Made by a program: the position numbers and the translations under genes. Positions 56,969 to 64,000 of a stretch of DNA of 64,000 bases are shown one piece after another. The stretch comes from Saururus chinensis (lineage: Eukaryota > Streptophyta > Magnoliopsida > Piperales > Saururaceae), in NCBI GenBank assembly GCA_035235625.1, contig CP141148.1:13229659-13293658 (forward strand). The letters run 5' to 3'. The notes under the pieces were generated by a model, which saw nothing but the letters and a program-made list of their open reading frames with translations, searched no databases and was not told the DNA's origin. How positions within the stretch are numbered: the stretch's first letter is position 1; each line of letters opens with the position of its first letter.

Positions 56969-58862
56969 TCACACTTCCTTCAAAATTGTATCCACATAGT
57001 TTAGGGCATTTAAAGTTGCATTATCAATTAGTGTTGCTTCTATTGTCAAGTTTCTAAAAGCAAGACATAAACCATTATTCCTCCTTATTAGAGCAACATT
57101 CGGATTTGCTTCTATTATAGAACCACGATGATTAATAACACTACTAGATTTTGCTTTCTTGGTCCATCTTTTTAGGACATATTGTGAAAACAACTCAAGT
57201 ATCTTCAAGTAATGAAGTACCCTAAATGCATGGCGGCATAAGATACCCACAAAATTAATCTCTTACATCATTCGATGAGTCATAATTGACAATGTGTTTG
57301 TGTTGTGTTTATTTCATTTCAATTGTACACTTCTTCATCACATCGTCATCAACAACCTCTATGACAACACAATTTAGGCAACCAAAATATTCCTTTTTGA
57401 TCATCTTGAATATTATTGGTGTACAAACACTTGATGCATACTTCATGATGCGAGAATGAAAAGTCACAGTTGTCATGCTATGTTTCATCTTAAATTCAAC
57501 ATTCCCTTCTTTACGACATCAATTAGCCAAAAGCCTCTCATAATGATAAAAAAACCTGCATAGATTATGCTCATATGTCAATTATCCTCTTAAAATACCA
57601 TTCATGCTTTCACTCCTTTGTGTTAATTTCATATCACCTGTGAACATGTGTCGCCCATAAATCATTTCTCATTTCTTTCTTTCTTTGAATAACCCTTCCA
57701 GCCATTCATTTCCATGAAGTTCGTACTTATCTAGCATATTTTTCCATGCTCTATAGAATTCTTCTTCATCCTCGTAAACAAAAATGCATTTGCTGAAGTC
57801 AAGGGAAAATGGCTTCTTGCCATCAATAACCAAATTAAATGAGTTGCTAAGATACTTACAAGCATTCTAATACTTATGCCACACACAAACATGATGGTGG
57901 GTATTAGGTAAAACTGAAGCTATTGCACTAGCCATTGCCTTATCCTAAAATTGTCTTTGAATGACTACCCATGGTATCTATGAATGTCTTGAACAACCAC
58001 TCAAAACTTTGGATTGTTTCATCGTATAATAAAACTGCTCCAAAGATAATGGTCATCTTATTATGATTTAAACCCACAAATAGACCAAATGGGCGACAAT
58101 ATCTACACATGGTATAAAAGCAGACAACATCTCCAAAATGATGATAATCCATAATCGAGGCCAGATCTGCCCAAAAGAAGTTTGTTATTTTATGATTCTC
58201 ATCATATGCATGTTATACTCAAATGACGAATTTTGAGTATGCCACCTTTTCAAATACTTGATTATAGCAAAAGCATCTACGTGGTCAATTATTTTTTGGC
58301 GCTTTGTACAGAAGTAATTATTGTAGTCCTCTTGAATAAATCCAAGATTCTCAAACACCCTTACTTTCTTACCCATAAATTCAACTGCTTCTCATGGGTG
58401 CATCCCTGAATTATCTGCTATGTCTATAGTAACAACTTAAATAGTACTCATTCTCCTTTGCGACCTTAGCCTATTAACATAGACTTGGTTTGTGACCTTA
58501 TGATTGTGTTTTTCTTCAAAAGTACAAATACACCATGTACCATCTTTTTGTAAATTGATGAGCAAAAGGGCTTCACATCCAACTCTTGTTTTTGGGGGAG
58601 GATTATTTGGATTTTCCCGTCACTCATTCAATAGTCATTGACCTTCTTTGGAGCAAAAAAAAATTCTATAACACCTTTGACCTTTCACATTTGTATGGGA
58701 GTTAGCTCGACAAATGCTAAAGTTTACATTTTGGGCATACTTATTGTAAAATTCATATGCTTCTTCTTTGGAAGAAAATCTCATACCAACTTCTGGCTCC
58801 CATGTCTCCCTTGTTTTTTCTTCTGCATGTGATTTACTTAGGTCCACTTCTAATTCTTCCAT
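56969..58862 (-). pseudogene. FAR1-related / MULE-transposase-like relic
   Basis: FAR1/FHY3 proteins are transcription factors derived from Mutator-like transposases. Reading from ATG at 58862 (just after an acceptor-like TTGTGCAG), WEPEVGMRFSSKEEAYEFYN and NVNFSICRANSHTNVKGQ ... FFCSKEG form the FAR1 DNA-binding domain, continued by CTFEEKHNHKVTN. The MULE transposase part follows (FGDVVCFYTMCRYCRPFGLF, VGLNHNKMTIIFGAVLL, then VLPNTHHHVCVWHKY and LTQRSESMNG). The C-terminal SWIM-like zinc segment begins GILCRHAFRVLHYL (56969-57250) and continues QYVLKRWTKKA. At least five stops and two or more frame changes break it. All domains are present in order, so this is a nearly full-length dead gene or transposase rather than a fragment. 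Confidence 0.85.
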
Positions 58863-59639
58863 TTGAAGCCTGCACAATTCAATTAGATTGAGGCGCATAC
58901 TATTTCAAAATATATTATAGTGGATAATAGTCAAGGTTGTTTAATAGTTGCACAATAGTGTCAAAATACTAATTATGGCTTCATATATATACTAATTGAT
59001 GAACACAATAATCAAGGTCAATTAAGAAATTCAATTGAGCTACATGTAAGCCTTCTAATTATTATCTATAATATTAGTAGACTCAATAACATCAATTTAC
59101 CATCAATAGTCAACATGAATCTCAGTCACAAATCTTAAATTCAACATCAATAACAATGAAAATTCCTCTTTTAATCCAATATACCACTTTTCATTTCAAA
59201 TTTTGGAAAAGAATTCCTCAGATCTATAGAATCAATGAAAACTTCAAGTATAAAAGCATCCTCATCAATTCAGTCCTCATTCAACCATCAAAAATTTGTG
59301 AGAGTATTCTAATAATTGATCCTCATATAGAACTACTAAACGTTCATACAATCAGTACCCTTTTTACGATAACATAGCAAGTGGCTATATTAGAAGAAAA
59401 ATAAATCAAGAAAACATACACAATTATATAAGCTCTTAATTCTCTATTTTTAGATAAACAACAATGTAATTTCTTTTACACACTAAATTTTATATTAGAT
59501 TTGTTTGTTGTCATAAACTGGGGTGGCCATCATCCATGCTTCAAGGTAATCTAGTTTGCAAAAGTGCAAATGCTTTGCATATCATCTAATTTTGTGGATT
59601 TCAGGATGGAGAAGACACATTTGGCATTTCAAACCCTGA
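58863..59639. other. Intergenic, no gene identified
   Basis: AT-rich, with no motif recognised. Confidence 0.4.
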
Positions 59640-60476
59640 AACTATTTGCCCTCTTCAAGCATGCCCCACAAAACATAATTTTAAATATGTGCCAAAATAT
59701 CTTGTTCAATGCTTCTATGTTGCGCCACTTAAATTTGGATATCAATTTAAAAGTCCCAGGTTCATAGCTTTTTGTTCACACGTGGACCAATTTGAGATTT
59801 ACCTCACTAGTGGTCTTGTACTGGCATATATCAGCTAAAGGTAGCTATTGTTTTGTGGGAAGAACATCCAAGGCTAAAGATGCATTTGACACTCTATCCT
59901 ACATTTTCTAATAATTATGAAAATATCACAAGATTATTCAATGATAGTGAGATTAAAAGAATATGCGTCATGTTTACTGGTTGGTTCATTCCTAATAGTA
60001 AAATATTTGGGCCATATGAATTGCTACATTCTTCTCAGCTAAAAGTCGATACTTACATATATCCAGCTTAAAGTAGATCCTATATGTTGTTACATTCTTA
60101 TGCCAGCAACTCTCCTTGTGTACATTTATTAGGAACATAGATTCTCGTTAAACAATGGTTTTCCATTTGAATTTATTTATTATCTTTTGTTTTTTGTTCA
60201 TTATTATTAATGGATTCAATTTTCTGGGAGTGTAATATCTACAATCTTATGAATTCTTACTTTTTTTCATCAAAGCTGAAGATCACAGTAATATATTTCA
60301 TTTCTAACATTTTTTTATCTTAATGCATCTATAGTGCCAATAATTTCAATCAAGATTGAAGGATTGAAAGGCTTCACTTTTGGAGAAATGGCACTTGCTA
60401 CAAACAATTTCAACGACTCTAGTCAAGTAGGTTAAGGAGGTTATGGAAAGGTGTATGAGGCATTTTAGAATGTTTG
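59640..60476 (+). pseudogene. LRR receptor-like kinase relic (At1g06840-like)
   Basis: The reading begins ACPTKHNFKYVPKYLVQCFY, then VAPLKFGYQFKSPRF and FEIYLTSGL, matching the region after the leucine-rich repeats (CP..F.YVP.SPV.CFC..PL..GYRLKSP.F...F..YLT.GL). After a frame change, LWEEHPRLKMHLTLYPTFSN and IFGPYELLHSSQL follow. Then, across a presumed intron, [23 protein letters not shown] and (after a stop) GGYGKVYEAF make up the kinase entry and glycine loop (family: F.F.E...AT..F..S.QVGQGGYGKVYKG). The kinase stops there. Lesions include the stop in the glycine loop and a frame change. The intact family sits in the plasma membrane. Confidence 0.8.
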
Positions 60477-61089
60477 CTTCCAAGTTTACCTCATTTTTCC
60501 AAGGGAAAATTATATAAATAATGTTAAAAATATTTACCAAAATAGCATAGAAAGAAAAAAATTGCCAAAATGGTGTTCATTTTTGCCACAGAGGTGGTTT
60601 TTTTTAAAAAAATGATTTATGATTTTTTTCTTCAAAAGGAGAAAATATGCTTTTAAGTTGATTTCATCCTTCTAAAGGGCAAAACCTCCTTTAGGACGAT
60701 TTCGTCCCTTCGAAGGATAAAATCTCTCATCTTCTGAAGGACAAAATAATCTCCCTTAAAGTTTTTTCCACTCAAGTTATAGTTTTAACTAATTTCGTCC
60801 ATGTAAATGATGAAATCAAATTACAAAAATAATTAAGATTCATTGAACCAGGAAACAACCCCCCTCTAAAACCATCATATGTAATACACTAATATCAACA
60901 CAACCAGTATATGGATCACATGAATATCCACACATCAAGTGATTAGAAAGTCTATAAAATATATAAATTAGATACATGTTCTCAAAATGTTTGGTTTAAA
61001 AAATAAGTTTACACTTTATACATTTGAAAATTTTATAACAACTCTAATTCACTCTAACTCTCCTACCCTTATGACCTCGACCTTGACTT
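60477..61089. repeat. Dispersed repeat copy 2 and flanks
   Basis: From 60502 (GGGAAAATTATATAAATAAT) it matches 22258-22480. It contains several short inverted motifs of the form TTCGTCC...AAGGA (60661-60740). The repeat ends before about 60850; the rest is AT-rich with nothing recognised. Confidence 0.55.
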
Positions 61090-61915
61090 CGACCTCAACC
61101 ATGCCCATGGCCATGAAGAAACTCTACTGGGTCCTCTTGATCCTCCTGGTCAACATAAATAACTGATGGCTCACCTAAACACACCTCTAAAGATAATGAG
61201 ATCGGATTTGCATGAGCTGCCAACTATCGTCTAGTATATACTATCAAAACAATCGGTATCTCAACTAGCTGGGGATGGGTTGGATCTAGAGCAACTGGAG
61301 ATGATGAATGTAGACTATCATGCAAAGCTGAAGCTCGTGAAAATAAAAGAGGAGAGACAGATGCAGCAAATGAAGATGGTATATCCGTGTATGAAGCATG
61401 CCTCGGTGGTGTCTGAGCTGCCTCGTCGGTGGGATAATGTCCATGAATGTTTGTAATAAACACTGAAATAGTGGCAAACTACAAAGGACATCCTCATGGT
61501 GTTCGATGATTAACTTACATGTTGTTAATAAGACCTCACCCAAAATATAGGTGTTAACTGCGCCAGTCAAATGTGTATATGTTTGTCACTCCAAACCAAG
61601 CAATAAAGAATAAAATAAAAATCATATAAATAATAATTGAGAAATAAAAAAGTATAATGATATAATTAATTAAGATATATTTACCAAAGCTACCTCTAAC
61701 CTGCCCCTAGGTTGATAAGTCATCTCCTTTGAATCATCGAGTGGTAAAGTATATCTTCGTGTAATAGGCAAATACCACCGCATATACGGGCTACGAACAT
61801 CACACAATGTTATAGCCATCTCGCCTAAGATAATAGTGGCTCTCATACTATCCCATCAAGCGATATAGGCTGCATGATGCGCAGCCAAGTCCATAATATG
61901 GCGGTCTTGGAAAAT
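61090..61915 (-). pseudogene. Plant mobile domain (PMD) protein relic
   Basis: Reading leftwards from 61915, DRHIMDLAAHHAAYIA, a stop, WDSMRATIILGEMAITLCDV and RSPYMRWYLPITRRYTLPL followed by YQPRGRLEVALV form the end of the aminotransferase-like plant mobile domain (family: AA..A.Y...W.....YMRWY..ITRR). A donor-like GTAAAT then interrupts. A second part (61286-61570) carries GAVNTYILGEVLLTTCKLII and a hydrophobic stretch. A third ends with VDQEDQEDPVEFLHGHGHG, a stop, and GRSQGRGHKGRR, an Arg/Gly-rich tail seen in mobile-element PMD proteins. Stops in conserved positions indicate a dead copy. PMD genes occur both as host genes (MAIL1, MAIN) and inside transposons; the nearby dispersed repeat favours a transposon origin here. 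Confidence 0.65.
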
Positions 61916-62392
61916 AAACATCATTTTGGTAATTATTTTTCTCTCTCTACTATTTTTTGTAAATATTTTGTAATATTATTTATATTATTTTCCCTTTCTC
62001 CAGGAAGAAATAAGAAGTGTCATATTACTAAAATAATTATTATTATTTACTTCCAAAAATTGAATAGTGTTCAATGTGTTTGTTCATGGTTTAATATTTA
62101 GAAGTAGTAATGAGCCGAGGCAAGTCAAGTTTTGGCTAGTTCAAGCCAAGCCGAGTTCAGATCAAACTTGGTGGAGCTGAGATCAAGCACAACTTGTAAT
62201 ATCCTAAAAATTTTCAATTGTGAATCGTGATTTAATATCCCTGGATTTTCCTTACTTTGGTTTTACCTTATTTGTTGAACAATTATTAGGGTTGAGAATT
62301 TATTTTGTTGAGAAGTTGACTTTTGGAGGATCTACAAAACTTATCTAATAATACTTTAAAACAAGAAAACAACTATTCAGATTGAATCTTTT
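61916..62392. other. Intergenic, no gene identified
   Basis: AT-rich, with a short GAGC/AAGCCGAG-rich segment at 62110-62190. Nothing else recognised. Confidence 0.4.
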
Positions 62393-64000
62393 TGTAATGT
62401 CCAGGAATTTTCTCATTTCCCAAAATTGACCACGTGGAAAATAGGGTGTTTGACCCCTTGACCTTCTTGGTAGAATAAATGACTCAATAGTTGAAAGTTA
62501 GGGCTAATACCTATATTCATATAAATTAGACAAAAATATCTTCAAAATTCCACCAAGAACGCTTAAATCGGAGTTCGGATGAGGGAGATACAACCGTTCA
62601 AAGTCGAACATAGCGCGTAGGGGCCATTTACCTGAATTAGATGCGCGAATTGGTTGTTTGTCGCTCTATATGCCTAGTTAATTAAACTGACAGAAATTAG
62701 TTTAAGATGCTCAATTATGTTTCCTAAGAGGTTTGGTTGGGCCAAACCTTTTGGGGGATTAGGAACCCTAATTCCCTTATTATAAAAAGGGCTAATGAGG
62801 GCTCTACAAGAGCGTGAAAACTAGACCCTTGACAAGGTATGATCACTTTTGGCCATTAATTTGTGGATGTTTAGGGCTAATTATTGGTAATCGTTGCTTA
62901 ATTGTATATTTAGGGTAGAAAAATCCTCCATTAAACTATGCTTTATTGGATAGAGTAGGGGTTGAGCCACCGGCTGCGGGATCCGTATGGTGAGCTGGTT
63001 GGCCTCTGGTCGGCGCACCGCCAAAGCCCTAGGCACCAGGGCAAAGTAAGGTAGGTTGGGGAAAGATTAGCTGCACCCATTCTCTTTTTCCTCCCACGAC
63101 AACGAGCAGGGTTGTGCGGCATAAAGGCAGCTATCTGCCAAAGACAAGAAATGCCGCCAAAATTGTCGGACGACGGTAATTCTATTTGGCTCGGCCCATC
63201 GCACAGCTATGGTGGCTGGCCACTACACTAAGAGTGGCTAGATAGTGAACAAAATAAGGAAAAATAAAGCGTGAAGCTTTTGGCCCCAATCAGGACCTGG
63301 GCGGCGGTGAGGCTAGGCTTATCGGAATTGTCGCTAGGTGGCAATCTAGTGAGGCCTAGACCTTGCCTTGCCATCGCAGCCAGGAGTGGCACCGTGAAAG
63401 GCTAACAAGCCTTCGGTGGCTGCAGAGGACCTTTCGGCCCCATGCGGTAGCGAGGCCAGACCCATCGGAATCATCATCAGGCAGCGATCCAGTGAGAACC
63501 AGCCCTCTCCCCGCCATGGTGGCCTGAGGCAGCACTGCCAAAGGCTTCTGGAGAGCCTCTATCTAGCTACGGGGATGACATCAGACCCATGTCTAGGTCG
63601 GGTAATCCAACCCATTTTGGTTAGAGCTTGATCCGGTCCAACCTTTAAAAAAAAAAACCAGAGTCTAGTTCAGTGGGTTTAAATAGTCAGAAAATTTTAA
63701 AAAAAACTACAAATGACCATAAGAGCATGTAGAGCATCTTGGCCAAATTTCAACCTGGGAAAACCCCCAAAGGCTATGAAATGACCAAATTACCCTGGTC
63801 ATTGAATTGTAGTGTGATATTCAATTACTAGACTTAGGGGGACCAGTTAAAGGGTCAATAAGTAGATTTAAAAATTGAAAAAAATTCAAACGAGAGTTTA
63901 ATGTGTACCATAAAAATATACCAAAACACATAGTGAGGAAAAGTCTCAATAAGTATACAAGTGACTATATTACCCCTAAGGTTAAGGGTAAACCATTGAG
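62393..64000 (+). mobile_element. Family 2 LTR, cut by window end
   Basis: Begins TGTAATGTCCAGGAATTTTC and aligns with the start of the LTR at 2426 (CACGTGGAAA, GACCCCTTGA.CTTC, CCACCAAGAAC.C, GAGGGAGATAC.AC). A TATA box (62781-62787) lies about 388 bp in, followed by the GC-rich leader (62960-63640). The right end and duplication are outside the window, so solo or complete status is unknown. The flanking five bases on the left are CTTTT. Confidence 0.85.

Noticed and set aside
61224..61463. 79-codon minus-strand frame overlapping the PMD relic
   Set aside because: It overlaps the 61286-61570 frame in another reading and has no PMD motif. I could not decide which, if either, was the original exon frame.

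Overview
This window looks like nuclear DNA of a flowering plant. It is AT-rich, has GT-AG introns, and is dominated by long terminal repeat (LTR) retrotransposon debris of the plant Ty3/gypsy types. It holds one gene that reads as intact, a 16-exon kinesin-8 gene (KIN-8B type, 9376-16377, plus strand). I cannot name the species from sequence alone.

Layout. 1-8340: the end of a Ty3/gypsy chromovirus on the minus strand (3' LTR, polypurine tract, integrase tail), a possible copia gag scrap, and a 3.6 kb solo LTR (2426-6045, target duplication AATAC). 8340-16377: GC-rich promoter/leader and the kinesin gene. 16378-24736: AT-rich flank with a TA microsatellite, tandem duplications, a long imperfect inverted repeat (about 19120-19450), a candidate solo LTR and old retroelement debris. 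24737-28078: a second solo LTR of the 2426 family in reverse (duplication GATTC). 28079-33967: more LTR debris, a degenerate minus-strand coding remnant, then an Athila-like LTR with a tRNA-Asp-type primer site and decayed gag. 33968-39940: two copies of the chromovirus LTR in opposite orientation, one lodged inside the other. 40248-51068: a nearly complete Athila-like element on the minus strand (duplication ATTAT). It has gag and protease but no reverse transcriptase or integrase, and is itself interrupted by a 3.4 kb solo chromovirus LTR (42448-45862, duplication CTTAT). 51069-62392: relics of host-type genes (NDR/AGC kinase, FAR1-like, LRR receptor kinase, plant mobile domain protein) with another solo Athila LTR (52520-53904, duplication ACTAT). 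62393-64000: the start of a third LTR of the 2426 family.

The kinesin is the only functional-looking product. The rest records repeated LTR insertion, recombination to solo LTRs, nesting, and decay of gene fragments. The observation most worth a second look is a paired palindrome. Two roughly 10-bp palindromes (TTCGAA or CGATCGAT type) sit exactly 21 bp centre to centre, with an 11-nt spacer often starting CCCT. The motif recurs in LTRs of two different families (Athila-like and chromovirus), and looser versions occur in old LTR debris. In the Athila-like LTRs it lies about 75 bp upstream of the TATA box.
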